Part shown: positions 17,491 to 26,655 of the stretch, in pieces
How the letters are laid out: every line of letters starts with the position of its first letter
Numbering within the stretch: position 1 is the stretch's first letter
Source of the DNA: SIG607 sp045605385
Lineage (GTDB): Bacteria; Bacillota; Clostridia; Oscillospirales; Acutalibacteraceae
DNA length: 64,000 nucleotides
Assembly (NCBI GenBank): GCA_045605385.1
Contig: JAZUPW010000002.1
Coordinates: 1 to 64,000, forward strand
Direction of reading: 5' to 3'
The notes under the pieces: generated by a model
Told to the model about the DNA's origin: nothing
Seen by the model: only the letters and a program-made list of their open reading frames with translations
Database searches by the model: none
Made by a program: the position numbers and the translations under genes

Positions 17491-18405
17491 TTATTGTTTT
17501 AATTCTGAGTTTTGTTCTTGGTTGCTTTTAAGTTTGTTTCTTTTTTTCTTTTTATAAAGAACCACAACAACGATTAAAAGTAAACCTAAAATAATTAAAT
17601 ACGGAATTGCACTTACAAAGAATACAAACAAACTAACAAGACCTGAAATAATGTCTTGTGTGTTGTTTTTTAAGTTATTCCAGATTTTCTGCCATGCGTT
17701 TTGTTTTTCAACAATGGCTACTTTTTCAACTTCATAAATATTAACGGTAACCGTTGTGTATTCAATTAAATTATCGTAAGTGCGAAGTTTAGATTCGTAC
17801 GATTCTATTTCATAAATAACTTCGGTTAAGCGGGATTGAATTTTAATAACGTCATCCATAGAGGAAGCATTTTTTAACAAACGCTCCAAAGTTTCTTTTT
17901 CGGTATTTAACGCTTTAATGCGGCTTTCTGTATCAACGTACGCTAATGTAACGTCTTCGGTTTCTATTTCCTTATTTGTTACCGTACTGTTTTTAGATAC
18001 AAAAGAAGTAAACGATTCGCTTTTTTCCGAAGGGATTCTTATAATTAAACGCGCGTGTCGGTTGCTGTTATAATCGCTGTAAGAATTTCCCGAGATTTGA
18101 GAGTTTTCTATATATCCTCCTATTGTTTTAATCTCGTTATTAAGTTTTTCAACAAGCGAATCAAATTCCTTAGTTTGTGCACTTAAGAAAACTTTTTCAA
18201 TAATTTTACGGTTGGTTGAAACACCTGAATCTGTGGTTGATTCCTCTGTTTCCATATCGGTTGTACTATCTTGAAAAAAGTCTCCCAAACTATCATTTTC
18301 TATGTTTGACGTTCCGTTGCTAAAGTTTTTTCCTGATGAGCATCCACACATTAAAGTACAAACTGTTAATAATGCTAAAACAATTACCAATACTTTCTTT
18401 TTCAT
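17491..18405 (-). CDS. DUF4349 lipoprotein with C-terminal membrane segment
   Basis: This protein of 304 residues starts with a lipoprotein signal (MKKKVLVIVLALLTVCTLM, then lipobox MCGCSSG with Cys near 22). A low-complexity Ser/Thr/Asp linker precedes a DUF4349-type region (residues 65-225) with RLIIRIPSEKSESF, TLAYVDTESRIKALNTEKE and a heptad-rich coiled coil. A transmembrane helix (IPYLIILGLLLIVVVVLYKKKKR) ends the chain, so it is anchored at both ends of the extracytoplasmic domain. The function of DUF4349 is unknown. Its place between pyrF and pyrE in an otherwise biosynthetic operon is odd; gaps of 54 and 28 bp show no terminator. Confidence 0.8.
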   Translation of the reverse strand: MKKKVLVIVLALLTVCTLMCGCSSGKNFSNGTSNIENDSLGDFFQDSTTDMETEESTTDSGVSTNRKIIEKVFLSAQTKEFDSLVEKLNNEIKTIGGYIENSQISGNSYSDYNSNRHARLIIRIPSEKSESFTSFVSKNSTVTNKEIETEDVTLAYVDTESRIKALNTEKETLERLLKNASSMDDVIKIQSRLTEVIYEIESYESKLRTYDNLIEYTTVTVNIYEVEKVAIVEKQNAWQKIWNNLKNNTQDIISGLVSLFVFFVSAIPYLIILGLLLIVVVVLYKKKKRNKLKSNQEQNSELKQ

Positions 18406-18459
18406 TGATTACTCTCCTTTATAAAAACATTTAAGCCCGATAATAAATTTTATAAATGT

Positions 18460-19158
18460 TTATCCAACAAATTCTGCTACGCAGCGTTCATAAGCGGCTA
18501 CGGGGTCAGCGGCGGCGGTAATAGGTCTGCCTACAACAATATAATCAGAGCCTATTTCTTTTGCCTGAGCAGGTGTCATAACGCGTTTCTGGTCGCCTAT
18601 ATCACCGTCGGCAAAGCGAACACCCGGGGTTACCGTTACAAAATCGCTTCCGCAGGTATCGTGTACTTTTCCTGCTTCAAGGGGAGAACATACAACACCG
18701 TCAAGACCTGAATCTTTTGCATTCTTTGCATAATGCATAACAACCTTATCTATAGGTTCCTTAATAAGCAAATCCTTTTCCATAGCCTCTTGGTCGGTGG
18801 AAGTAAGTTGTGTAACGGCAATAAGCATTGGTCTTGTGCCGTCTTCTCTGGTTAATCCTTCAAGCGCGGCAGTCATCATACGGCTTGTTCCGCCTGCGTG
18901 AAGATTACACATATCAACGTCTAAGCGCGAAAGTACAGCCATACTCTTTTTAACGGTGTTAGGAATGTCGTGAAGTTTTAAATCTAAAAAGATTTTGTGA
19001 CCTCTTGCCTTTATTTCCTTAACAATTGACGGACCTTCAGCATAAAAAAGTTCCATTCCTATTTTCACAAAAGGTTTTTTACCGCTGAATTTATCTAAAA
19101 ATTCTAAAGTTTGTTCTTTACTAGCAAAATCGCAAGCAATAATTACGTCTTTTCCCAT
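18460..19158 (-). CDS. pyrF: Orotidine 5'-phosphate decarboxylase
   Basis: The protein (232 residues) decarboxylates OMP to UMP, the last step of the pathway. The type-1 active-site signature DLKLHDIPNTVKKS is near residue 59, with IACDFAS at the N-terminus and a TPGVRFADGDIGDQKRV phosphate loop near 179, followed by YIVVGRPI. Start and stop overlap by one base with pyrD (TAATG-type junction), so translation is probably coupled. Confidence 0.95.
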   Translation of the reverse strand: MGKDVIIACDFASKEQTLEFLDKFSGKKPFVKIGMELFYAEGPSIVKEIKARGHKIFLDLKLHDIPNTVKKSMAVLSRLDVDMCNLHAGGTSRMMTAALEGLTREDGTRPMLIAVTQLTSTDQEAMEKDLLIKEPIDKVVMHYAKNAKDSGLDGVVCSPLEAGKVHDTCGSDFVTVTPGVRFADGDIGDQKRVMTPAQAKEIGSDYIVVGRPITAAADPVAAYERCVAEFVG

Positions 19159-20069
19159 TATTTTGCTCCTCCTATAATTTCGGCAAGACTGTTTATGCCG
19201 TATTTTTCCATTACTCGCGGCAGATCTTCAATAATTTTCTTACAAGCAAAGGGGTCAACTAAATTTGCCGCGCCCACTTCTACCGCTGTTGCACCCGCAA
19301 GCATCATTTCAATTACGTCTTCAGCGTTGCTTACACCGCCCATACCTATTACAGGAATGTTTACAGCATTTGCAACCTGATAAACCATTCTTACGGCTAC
19401 GGGGAAAATAGCAGGGCCCGAAAAACCGCCCATCTTATTGGCAATTACAGGTCTTTTTGTTTTTAAATCTATTCGCATACCAAGTAAAGTATTTATAAGG
19501 CTTATACCGTCGGCACCTGCTTCTTCACAAGCCTTTGCTATACTTACAATATCGGTAACGTTAGGGGAAAGTTTTATAAACACAGGTTTGGTTGTAACGC
19601 TTTTTACAGCCCTTGTAACCTCTGCCGCCGCTTCGGGCGAAGTGCCGAAACTCATTCCGCCGCCATGAACGTTGGGACAACTTATATTTACTTCAAACCA
19701 GCCAATCTGGTTCTCGCTGTCAAGAAGTCGGCAAGTTTCCTTATAATCTTCCACCGAAAAACCGCTTACGTTTGCCATAACCTTTTTGTTAAAGCATTTT
19801 TTAAGTTTCGGAAGTTCTTCGCTTATTACCTTTTCTACACCCGGATTCTGAAGTCCTACGGCGTTTATCATACCAACGTTACATTCGGCTATTCGCGGTG
19901 TGGGGTTACCGAAACGAGCTTCACGGGTTGTGCCCTTAAAAGAAAAAGTACCAAGTATGTTTATATCGTAAATATCGGCAAACTCATAACCGAAGCCAAA
20001 AGTTCCGCTTGCGGGGATTATTGGGTTATCAAGTTCTATGCCGCAAAGGTTTACTTTTAATTTTTCCAT
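19158..20069 (-). CDS. pyrD: Dihydroorotate dehydrogenase B, catalytic subunit
   Basis: This FMN protein of 303 residues oxidises dihydroorotate to orotate. The catalytic Cys is in NISCPNVHGGG near residue 128, the signature of class-1B enzymes that use a PyrK partner and NAD. Other landmarks are IPASGTFGFG near residue 18, KLSPNVTD near 163, NKMGGFSGPAI near 211 and GMGGVSNAEDVIEMMLAGA near 241. It overlaps pyrK by 13 bp and pyrF by 1 bp, as expected for subunits made together. Confidence 0.95.
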   Translation of the reverse strand: MEKLKVNLCGIELDNPIIPASGTFGFGYEFADIYDINILGTFSFKGTTREARFGNPTPRIAECNVGMINAVGLQNPGVEKVISEELPKLKKCFNKKVMANVSGFSVEDYKETCRLLDSENQIGWFEVNISCPNVHGGGMSFGTSPEAAAEVTRAVKSVTTKPVFIKLSPNVTDIVSIAKACEEAGADGISLINTLLGMRIDLKTKRPVIANKMGGFSGPAIFPVAVRMVYQVANAVNIPVIGMGGVSNAEDVIEMMLAGATAVEVGAANLVDPFACKKIIEDLPRVMEKYGINSLAEIIGGAK

Positions 20070-20791
20070 AGTATATCCTCCTTAAACAGCACGGGACCTT
20101 CCTTACAGATTCTCTTGTTTCCCGTTACGGTTTTACAAGAACAACCCATACAAGCGCCGAATCCGCAACCCATACGTTCTTCAAAACTGAACTGTCCTGA
20201 AGTTTTGGCGGTGTTATAAACCGCTTTTAACATAGGTTCGGGACCGCAAGTATAAAAATAACTGTAATCAACGCCGCAAAGAACATCAGTAACAAAACCC
20301 TTCGTTCCGTAACTGCCGTCTACGGTGGTTACATAAACTTCTGCGCCAAGATTTTTAAATTCGTTTTCGTAAAAAATTTCTTCTTTTGTGTTAAAACCTA
20401 AAATCACGCTTACTTTTTTGCCGTTTTCTATAAGTTTTTTAGCAAGCATATATAGCGGTGGAACGCCAACTCCGCCGCCAATTAAAACGGGATTTTCACC
20501 TGCAAAAGACATATCGTAACCGTTGCCAAGCCCTGTTAATACGTCTAATTTTTCGCCGTTTTCCATTTTGCTCATAACTTCGGTGCCTTTGCCTACAACT
20601 TTATAAACAAGGGTAAGTATTCCGTTTTCGCAGTCGCACACCGAAATAGGACGGCGCAAATATAAACCTTCAATAAGAATATTAACAAACTGGCCCGTTT
20701 TAATATTAGCTGTATCACCTGCAAGCACCATTTTATAAACGGTGCTTGTTAGCGCTACATTTTCTTTTATTTCAAAAACTGTTTGTTTCAT
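20057..20791 (-). CDS. pyrK: Dihydroorotate dehydrogenase B, electron-transfer subunit
   Basis: This iron-sulfur flavoprotein of 244 residues passes electrons from PyrD to NAD. An FAD-binding segment LYLRRPISVCD lies near residue 48, the NAD-binding VLIGGGVGVPPLYMLAKKL near 101, and the [2Fe-2S] ligands are C-X4-C-X2-C with a fourth Cys (CGFGACMGC ... RIC) near 211-232. It overlaps pyrD by 13 bp. The start lies 10 bp after carB. Confidence 0.95.
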   Translation of the reverse strand: MKQTVFEIKENVALTSTVYKMVLAGDTANIKTGQFVNILIEGLYLRRPISVCDCENGILTLVYKVVGKGTEVMSKMENGEKLDVLTGLGNGYDMSFAGENPVLIGGGVGVPPLYMLAKKLIENGKKVSVILGFNTKEEIFYENEFKNLGAEVYVTTVDGSYGTKGFVTDVLCGVDYSYFYTCGPEPMLKAVYNTAKTSGQFSFEERMGCGFGACMGCSCKTVTGNKRICKEGPVLFKEDILWKN

Positions 20792-20801
20792 TTATACTTC
20801 C

Positions 20802-23800
20802 TCACGCATCAATTGTGGAAACGCAAAGTGTGGTTTCTTCAAGAACGTCAAGCAATACTCTTACGGTATCAAGCGCAGTAAACATTGTAATATTGTTTTC
20901 CGTAGCAAGTTTTCTTATTTCAAAACCGTCACTAACCGTTCCGTGAGAACTCATATCTCTTGTGTTAATAACGTAAGCAATATGGCCCTGACGAAGCGCA
21001 GTTGCTATATCTTCATTACCTTCGCTTATTTTACCGTGAACGTGAGTGCGAATTCCGTTGGCTTTAAGGAATTCTGCCGTACCCTTTGTAGCTTCAATGT
21101 TAAAGCCCAAGTTGTAGAAACGGCGTATAAGTTCTAATGCTTCCTGTTTGTCTTTATCGGCAATTGTTGCGAAAACAGTACCGTAGTTCTGAAGTTTCAT
21201 ACCCGACGCCTGAAGCGCTTTATAAAGCGCACGGTTTAACTTATCGTCATAACCAATTGCTTCGCCTGTGGATTTCATTTCGGGTGAAAGGTAAGCATCT
21301 AAGCCGTGTATTTTATTGAAAGAGAACACAGGAACTTTTACGTACCAACGTTTTTTCTCTTCGGGATAAATTTCAAATATTCCCTGTTCTTTAAGGCTCT
21401 TGCCCATAATAACTTCGGTAGCAATATCGGCAAGGCTGTAGCCTGTTGCTTTAGAAAGGAAGGGTACTGTACGGCTGGAACGCGGATTAACTTCAATAAT
21501 AAACACTTCATCGTTTTCGTCTACAATAAACTGAATATTGAAAAGTCCGATAATGCCTATACCAATGCCCAACTTTTTAGCATACTGAAGAATTGTGCCT
21601 TTAACCTTATTTGAAATACTGAAAGTGGGGTAAACGCTTATAGAGTCACCGCTGTGAATACCCGTTCTTTCAACAAGTTCCATAATACCCGGAACAAATA
21701 CGTCTCTGCCGTCACAAATCGCATCGATTTCAACTTCTTTACCCTGAATATACTTATCTACAAGCACAGGTCTGTCTTCATCTAATTCAGTGGCGGTTTT
21801 AAGATAATGACGAAGTTGTTCTTCGCTTGTTACTATTTGCATTGCTCTGCCGCCCAAAACGAAAGAGGGGCGTACAAGCACAGGGTATCCTATTTCCTTG
21901 GCAGCAGCAACGCCGTCTTCAATTTTGGTAACGGCTTTGCCTTTAGGCTGCGGAATTTGAAGTTCAGAAAGCAACTTTTCAAATGCATCGCGGTTTTCTG
22001 CGCGGTCAATTGCCTGACAGTCGGTGCCTATTATTTTAACGCCGCGGTCATAAAGAGGCTGAGCAAGGTTTATAGCGGTTTGTCCGCCAAGCGAAGCAAT
22101 TACGCCCTCGGGCTTTTCAAACTCTATAATGTTCATAACGTCTTCGGTACAAAGAGGTTCAAAATAAAGTTTATCGGCTGTTGTGTAATCGGTAGAAACG
22201 GTTTCGGGGTTATTGTTTATAATAATAGCCTCGTAACCCGATTTTTTAATGGTGGTAACGGCGTGAACGGTAGAATAGTCGAACTCTACACCCTGACCTA
22301 TACGGATTGGTCCTGCGCCTAAAACAATAATTTTCTTTTTATCGGTAAGGCGGGACTTATTTTCATCGGTATAAGAAGAATAGAAATAAGGAATATACGC
22401 ATCGGTATGAAGAGTATCTACCATTTTATAAACGGGCATAATGCCGTTATTCTTTCTTAGCGCAAATACTTCGGTTTCGGGCATTCCCCAGAGTTTTGAA
22501 ATAAAGAAATCGCCAAATCCCATCTTCTTTGCCGCTTTTAATACTTCAATATCACCCTTATTTTCTTTAAGGGATTTTTCCATATCTACAATTTCTTTAA
22601 GCGCTATTAAGAAGTATTCGGTTATCTTGGTTTTTTCGTGAAGTTCCGCTGTGGAAACACCAAGTCTTAAAAGTTCTGTAACGGCAAAAATTGTGTCGTC
22701 TTTAAAATCCGAAATATAACTGAAAAGTTCTTCTTTTGATTTATTATCAAACTTGGGCAAATGGAAGTGCATTGCGCCTGTTTCAAGGCATCTTACCGAT
22801 TTAAGTAAACATTCGCAAAGGTTAGAGCCTATGCCCATAACTTCGCCCGTTGCTTTCATTTGAGTACCCAGTTTGTTAGATGCGGTTGCAAATTTATCAA
22901 ATGGGAAACGCGGAAGTTTTGCAACAATGTAATCAAGACTGGGCTGTTTTGCCGCAGTTGTGTTTGCAAGAGTGATATCGGAAAGTTCCATACCAACAGC
23001 AATTTTTGCGGTTACTCGCGCAATTGGGTATCCACTTGCCTTTGAAGCAAGTGCCGAAGAACGTGAAACGCGCGGATTTACTTCTATAAGGTAATATTCA
23101 CTCGTTTCGGGATTAAGCGCAAACTGAACGTTGCAGCCGCCTTCAATTTTAAGTTCGCGGATAAGTTTAATTGCGCTGTCGTTAAGCATTTTTAAATCTT
23201 TATCGTTTAAAGTAAGAATAGGAGCAACAACTATTGAGTCGCCGGTGTGAACACCTACGGGGTCAACGTTTTCCATTCCGCAAATGGTAATAACGTTATC
23301 TTTAGAGTCACGCATCATTTCAAATTCAATTTCTTTGTAACCCTTAACGCTTTTTTCAATAAGAACCTGATGAACGGGCGAAAGTTTAAATGCATTTACA
23401 CCAATTTCAAGCAATTCTTTTTCATTATAAGCAAACCCGCCGCCTGTACCGCCTAAAGTAAAAGCAGGGCGCAAAACAACGGGGTAGCCTATTTCTTCTG
23501 CGGCTTTTTTTGCTTCTTCAAGATTATAGGTTATTTGCGAAGGAATTACAGGCTCACCAATGCGCAAACAAAGTTCTTTAAACATTTCGCGGTCTTCTGC
23601 AAGTTCAATACTTTCTGAAGAAGTACCAAGCAGTTCAACGCCGCATTCCTTTAAAACGCCCTTCTTTTCAAGTTGCATTGCAAGGTTTAAGCCTGTTTGT
23701 CCGCCAATACCCGGTATAATTGCGTTTGGTCTTTCATAGCGAAGTATTTTTGCAACGTATTCAAGAGTAAGCGGTTCCATATATACTTTATCGGCAATAG

Positions 23801-23975
23801 AAGTATCGGTCATAATGGTTGCGGGGTTAGAGTTACAAAGCACAACTTCGTAACCTTCTTCCTTTAACGCAAGACACGCCTGTGTTCCCGCGTAGTCAAA
23901 TTCTGCCGCTTGTCCTATTACTATAGGACCCGAGCCGATAATCATAATTTTCTTTAAGTCTGTTCTTTTAGCCAT
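20802..23975 (-). CDS. carB: Carbamoyl-phosphate synthase large subunit
   Basis: This protein of 1057 residues has two homologous ATP-grasp halves: the first begins KKIMIIGSGPIVIGQAAEFD, the second KKIIVLGAGPIRIGQGVEFD near residue 550. Each has PGIGGQTGLN- or SLGGQTAIN-type signatures and FALNPET / EVNPRxSRSSA or IEVNPRSSRT metal sites. The last 130 residues form the MGS-like allosteric domain. ATG 23973-23975 is used because GGAGGAAG precedes it; an upstream in-frame start would overlap pyrC. The partner glutaminase CarA is not encoded anywhere in the window, so it must lie elsewhere or the enzyme depends on ammonia. Confidence 0.95.
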   Translation of the reverse strand: MAKRTDLKKIMIIGSGPIVIGQAAEFDYAGTQACLALKEEGYEVVLCNSNPATIMTDTSIADKVYMEPLTLEYVAKILRYERPNAIIPGIGGQTGLNLAMQLEKKGVLKECGVELLGTSSESIELAEDREMFKELCLRIGEPVIPSQITYNLEEAKKAAEEIGYPVVLRPAFTLGGTGGGFAYNEKELLEIGVNAFKLSPVHQVLIEKSVKGYKEIEFEMMRDSKDNVITICGMENVDPVGVHTGDSIVVAPILTLNDKDLKMLNDSAIKLIRELKIEGGCNVQFALNPETSEYYLIEVNPRVSRSSALASKASGYPIARVTAKIAVGMELSDITLANTTAAKQPSLDYIVAKLPRFPFDKFATASNKLGTQMKATGEVMGIGSNLCECLLKSVRCLETGAMHFHLPKFDNKSKEELFSYISDFKDDTIFAVTELLRLGVSTAELHEKTKITEYFLIALKEIVDMEKSLKENKGDIEVLKAAKKMGFGDFFISKLWGMPETEVFALRKNNGIMPVYKMVDTLHTDAYIPYFYSSYTDENKSRLTDKKKIIVLGAGPIRIGQGVEFDYSTVHAVTTIKKSGYEAIIINNNPETVSTDYTTADKLYFEPLCTEDVMNIIEFEKPEGVIASLGGQTAINLAQPLYDRGVKIIGTDCQAIDRAENRDAFEKLLSELQIPQPKGKAVTKIEDGVAAAKEIGYPVLVRPSFVLGGRAMQIVTSEEQLRHYLKTATELDEDRPVLVDKYIQGKEVEIDAICDGRDVFVPGIMELVERTGIHSGDSISVYPTFSISNKVKGTILQYAKKLGIGIGIIGLFNIQFIVDENDEVFIIEVNPRSSRTVPFLSKATGYSLADIATEVIMGKSLKEQGIFEIYPEEKKRWYVKVPVFSFNKIHGLDAYLSPEMKSTGEAIGYDDKLNRALYKALQASGMKLQNYGTVFATIADKDKQEALELIRRFYNLGFNIEATKGTAEFLKANGIRTHVHGKISEGNEDIATALRQGHIAYVINTRDMSSHGTVSDGFEIRKLATENNITMFTALDTVRVLLDVLEETTLCVSTIDA

Positions 23976-23976
23976 T

Positions 23977-25185
23977 TTATTCTTCCTCCGTTTTACTGTA
24001 CACAATTTTTCCGTTTATTACTGTTGCTATACATTCACCGAAAACCTTTTTGCCTTTAAAGGGGGTTGCTTTACCCATACTTTTAAAGTTTTCGGGATTA
24101 ATTACGTATTCTTTGTCAAGATTCCATATACAATAACTGTTTGTGTTTATATTAAAGCGTTTCCGCGGGTTAAAACTTAACAGTTCAATAAGCCGTTCAA
24201 GTGTTATAACGCCCGTTTTAACAAGGTCGGTATAAAGTACGCTGAAAGCGGTTTCAAGACCTACAACACCGAAAGCGCTTTTTTCAAGCCCTTTTGATTT
24301 CTCTTCGGCGCTGTGCGGCGCGTGATCGGTTGCTATCATATCTATAGTACCGTCTATTATGCCCTTTACAAGCGCTTCTCTGTCTTCTTTACCTCTAAGC
24401 GGAGGATTCATTTTAAATCTGCCGTCTTCTTTTAAACAACTGTCATCCATAACAAGGTAATGAGGCCCTGTTTCGCAGGTAATATTAACGCCCTGCGCTT
24501 TAGCATTTCTTATAAGTTCAACGCTTTCTTTACAGGAAATGTGGCAAACGTGGTAAGCGCAGCCCGTTTCTTTAACAAGTTCTATATCTCTTTTTATCTG
24601 TTCATACTCACTTGCGGAACAAATGCCTTTATGGTTGTGTTTTTTGGCATATTCGCCATCGTGAATGTAGCCGCCTTTTAAAAGTTCGTTTACTTCGCAG
24701 TGGGCAACTATCATTTTATTAAGTTCTTTTGCCTTTAACATAGCCTTTCGCATAAGGTCTTCGTTTTGAACGCCTCTGCCGTCATCTGAAAAAGCAATAC
24801 TCTTTTGGCTTAAGGCTTCCATATCGCTTAAAGTTTCGCCCTTTTGCCCCACCGTAATTGAAGCGTAAGGATAAACGTTTATAACGGCATCTTTTTCTAT
24901 TATGCTTAGTTGTTCGTTTAAATGCTCTGCGCTATCGGGCACGGGGTTTAAATTAGGCATTGTACAAACATCGGTATATCCTCCTGCCGCCGCGCTTAAA
25001 GAACCCGTTTTTATGGTTTCTTTATAAGAAAATCCCGGTTCGCGAAAATGAACGTGCACATCGCAAAAACCGGGAAAAACAACATAAGATTTATCAGAAG
25101 AGAAAAAGACACCAGAACCGCTTTCAATACTTGTTTTGGCGGCGTTATACAACTCTTTTAATTTGTTGTTATCAAAGTGTGTCAT
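23977..25185 (-). CDS. pyrC: Dihydroorotase
   Basis: The zinc enzyme (402 residues) closes carbamoyl-aspartate to dihydroorotate. The metal-binding motif DVHVHFREPGFSYKE is near residue 43, with AHCEVNELL and CHISCKESVELI histidines in mid-protein and ATDHAPHSAEEK near 293, all typical of class-I bacterial PyrC. ATG 25183-25185 is chosen because AGAAAGGAA lies just upstream; a TTG further back would include the ribosome site. It is the first enzyme gene after the PyrR attenuator and ends 1 bp before carB starts. Confidence 0.93.
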   Translation of the reverse strand: MTHFDNNKLKELYNAAKTSIESGSGVFFSSDKSYVVFPGFCDVHVHFREPGFSYKETIKTGSLSAAAGGYTDVCTMPNLNPVPDSAEHLNEQLSIIEKDAVINVYPYASITVGQKGETLSDMEALSQKSIAFSDDGRGVQNEDLMRKAMLKAKELNKMIVAHCEVNELLKGGYIHDGEYAKKHNHKGICSASEYEQIKRDIELVKETGCAYHVCHISCKESVELIRNAKAQGVNITCETGPHYLVMDDSCLKEDGRFKMNPPLRGKEDREALVKGIIDGTIDMIATDHAPHSAEEKSKGLEKSAFGVVGLETAFSVLYTDLVKTGVITLERLIELLSFNPRKRFNINTNSYCIWNLDKEYVINPENFKSMGKATPFKGKKVFGECIATVINGKIVYSKTEEE

Positions 25186-25201
25186 AGCGTTCCTTTCTAA
25201 C

Positions 25202-25297
25202 AAAAAAGTCTTGCCGTATTCGGCAAGACTTCAGCACAACAATACACACACGGCGCACCGAGTGTAGCTTTATCTTGCCGACCTCACGGGATCGAAC
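25202..25297 (-). promoter_or_regulatory. PyrR-dependent transcription attenuator
   Basis: The minus-strand leader between pyrR and pyrC contains GATCCCGTGAGGTC (25281-25294), which matches the PyrR loop consensus ARUCCNGNGAGGYU with a compensating outer pair. Next comes CGGCAAGA (25273-25280), complementary to TCTTGCCG in the terminator stem. The terminator itself is AGTCTTGCCG-AATA-CGGCAAGACT followed by TTTTTT (25202-25231). This gives the three mutually exclusive hairpins of the classic system: UMP-bound PyrR favours termination, low UMP allows the antiterminator. pyrR and the preceding membrane gene lie upstream and escape this control. Confidence 0.9.
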
Positions 25298-25369
25298 TTA
25301 AAGATTCTTAAACTTGAAATATTATATCACTTTATATATTTTTTGTCAATGGAAAACAATGATATTTTT

Positions 25370-25918
25370 TTAATTTTTTTCGCATATATAAACCGCCGTT
25401 TCGGTATCTATATTCTGCACTAGAACCGAAATTTTTTCGTTTTTGGAAGAAGGTACGTTTTTGCCTATATAATCAGGTCTTATAGGAAGTTCACGGTGAC
25501 CGCGGTCTACAAGTACGGCAAGTTGTAACACACTTGGTCTGCCCGAAGCAAACACGGCTTCAATTGCGGCGCGTGTAGTTCTGCCCGTGTAAATAACGTC
25601 ATCTACCAATATAACGGTTTTATTGTTAATATCACAGGGAATATGGCATTCGCCCGACATAAGACTTTTCTGATCTTCACTTAAATCATCGCGATGGCGG
25701 GTTATATCGAGATAACCGACAGGCAGACTTACGCCTTCTATACGCTTTAAGTTTTCGGCAATTTTTTCTGCCAAGGGCAAACCCCTTGTTTTAATGCCTA
25801 AAATACATATATTTTCTACGCCCTTATTACGTTCTATAATTTCGTGAGAAATACGGGCTAATGCGCGTGACACCGCAATGTCGTCCATTATTTTGGTTTT
25901 TCTTTTAAAATCACTCAT
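25370..25918 (-). CDS. pyrR: PyrR attenuation regulator / uracil phosphoribosyltransferase
   Basis: This protein of 182 residues binds UMP and the pyr leader RNA, causing early termination; many also have weak uracil phosphoribosyltransferase activity. The PRPP motif is VILVDDVIYTGRTTRAA near residue 98, ILGIKTRGLPLAEKIA near 43, and the basic VDRGHRELPIRPDYIGKNVPSS near 142. It stands immediately upstream of the attenuator described at 25202-25297, the position seen in Bacillus and clostridial pyr operons. It starts 2 bp after the membrane gene upstream. Confidence 0.95.
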   Translation of the reverse strand: MSDFKRKTKIMDDIAVSRALARISHEIIERNKGVENICILGIKTRGLPLAEKIAENLKRIEGVSLPVGYLDITRHRDDLSEDQKSLMSGECHIPCDINNKTVILVDDVIYTGRTTRAAIEAVFASGRPSVLQLAVLVDRGHRELPIRPDYIGKNVPSSKNEKISVLVQNIDTETAVYICEKN

Positions 25919-25920
25919 AT

Positions 25921-26550
25921 TTATTCAGTTAAGTTAATATTTTCTTCGCCGTTAAGTATAGGTTCACTTTGAGCAGTTTCTGCTTCGGCAGAAAATTCGG
26001 CATTCTGCATTTCGGCTTCTTCCATATCAAGCTTTTTAAGCTTTTTGTACGCATCAATGCCAATAGCAAGAGAATAAATAACCCAAGCGTGGAAAAGAAT
26101 ATCCATAATCATTGAAGAGTTTATTCCGTTAAACAAGAACATAATTGCCGTATCAAAACTAAAGAAAACAAGGGCAAAAATAAGCCAACCGTTCTTTTCT
26201 TTTTTTATTAACAGCCAACTTATAAAATAAAGCAAAATAATAACAAATGCAACCGCTATTATTATATAGAACAAAGAAGAACTTACAAACGGCATATCAG
26301 GGTAGTATTCTGCGTAAAATTCGCTTGGATATTTACCGCAATAGAACATTCCTAAATCTACTAAGAAGTAAGGAACGTAGGCAGAAAACAAGAAATATGT
26401 GTTTGCGTTTGTAACAAGTAAAATAACGTTTATAAGTGTAAAAGCAACAACAAGCAACAAATTGCCCTTTGCGCCGTTATACTTGTTTTCAAGACGCTGA
26501 CGCGGTGAAAGATTTACCGCCTGCTGATTATTTTTGAATAATTTTGCCAT
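25921..26550 (-). CDS. Unknown membrane protein at the head of the pyr operon
   Basis: This protein of 209 residues has about five hydrophobic helices (for example GNLLLVVAFTLINVILLVTN near 30, SLFYIIIAVAFVIILLYFISWLLI near 92, and GWLIFALVFFSFDTAIMFLF near 120). The ends are cytosolic-looking: a basic N-terminus with LSPRQRLENKYNG and an acidic C-terminal tail. I do not recognise a family. It is driven by a good sigma-A promoter and ends 2 bp before pyrR, so it is made together with PyrR outside the attenuator. A link to uracil uptake is possible but it lacks the features of UraA permeases. Confidence 0.65.
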   Translation of the reverse strand: MAKLFKNNQQAVNLSPRQRLENKYNGAKGNLLLVVAFTLINVILLVTNANTYFLFSAYVPYFLVDLGMFYCGKYPSEFYAEYYPDMPFVSSSLFYIIIAVAFVIILLYFISWLLIKKEKNGWLIFALVFFSFDTAIMFLFNGINSSMIMDILFHAWVIYSLAIGIDAYKKLKKLDMEEAEMQNAEFSAEAETAQSEPILNGEENINLTE

Positions 26551-26578
26551 AAAAAATCCCCCTTTGGTTTATAAATTT

Positions 26579-26607
26579 ATAATACATTAATCCGCACTTT
26601 TTGTCAA
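26579..26607 (-). promoter_or_regulatory. Sigma-A promoter for the pyr operon
   Basis: Minus-strand TTGACA (26602-26607) and TATTAT (26579-26584) are 17 bp apart, directly after the terminator of the upstream aldolase gene. Confidence 0.75.
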
Positions 26608-26649
26608 TAAAAAAGAGAAAGCAAAGACAGTGTTAATCCTTGCTTTCTC
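26608..26649 (-). terminator. Terminator of the aldolase gene
   Basis: GAGAAAGCAAGG pairs with CTTTGCTTTCTC on the minus strand and is followed by TTTTTTATT, 7 bp after the stop at 26656. Confidence 0.85.
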
Positions 26650-26655
26650 CTGTGA

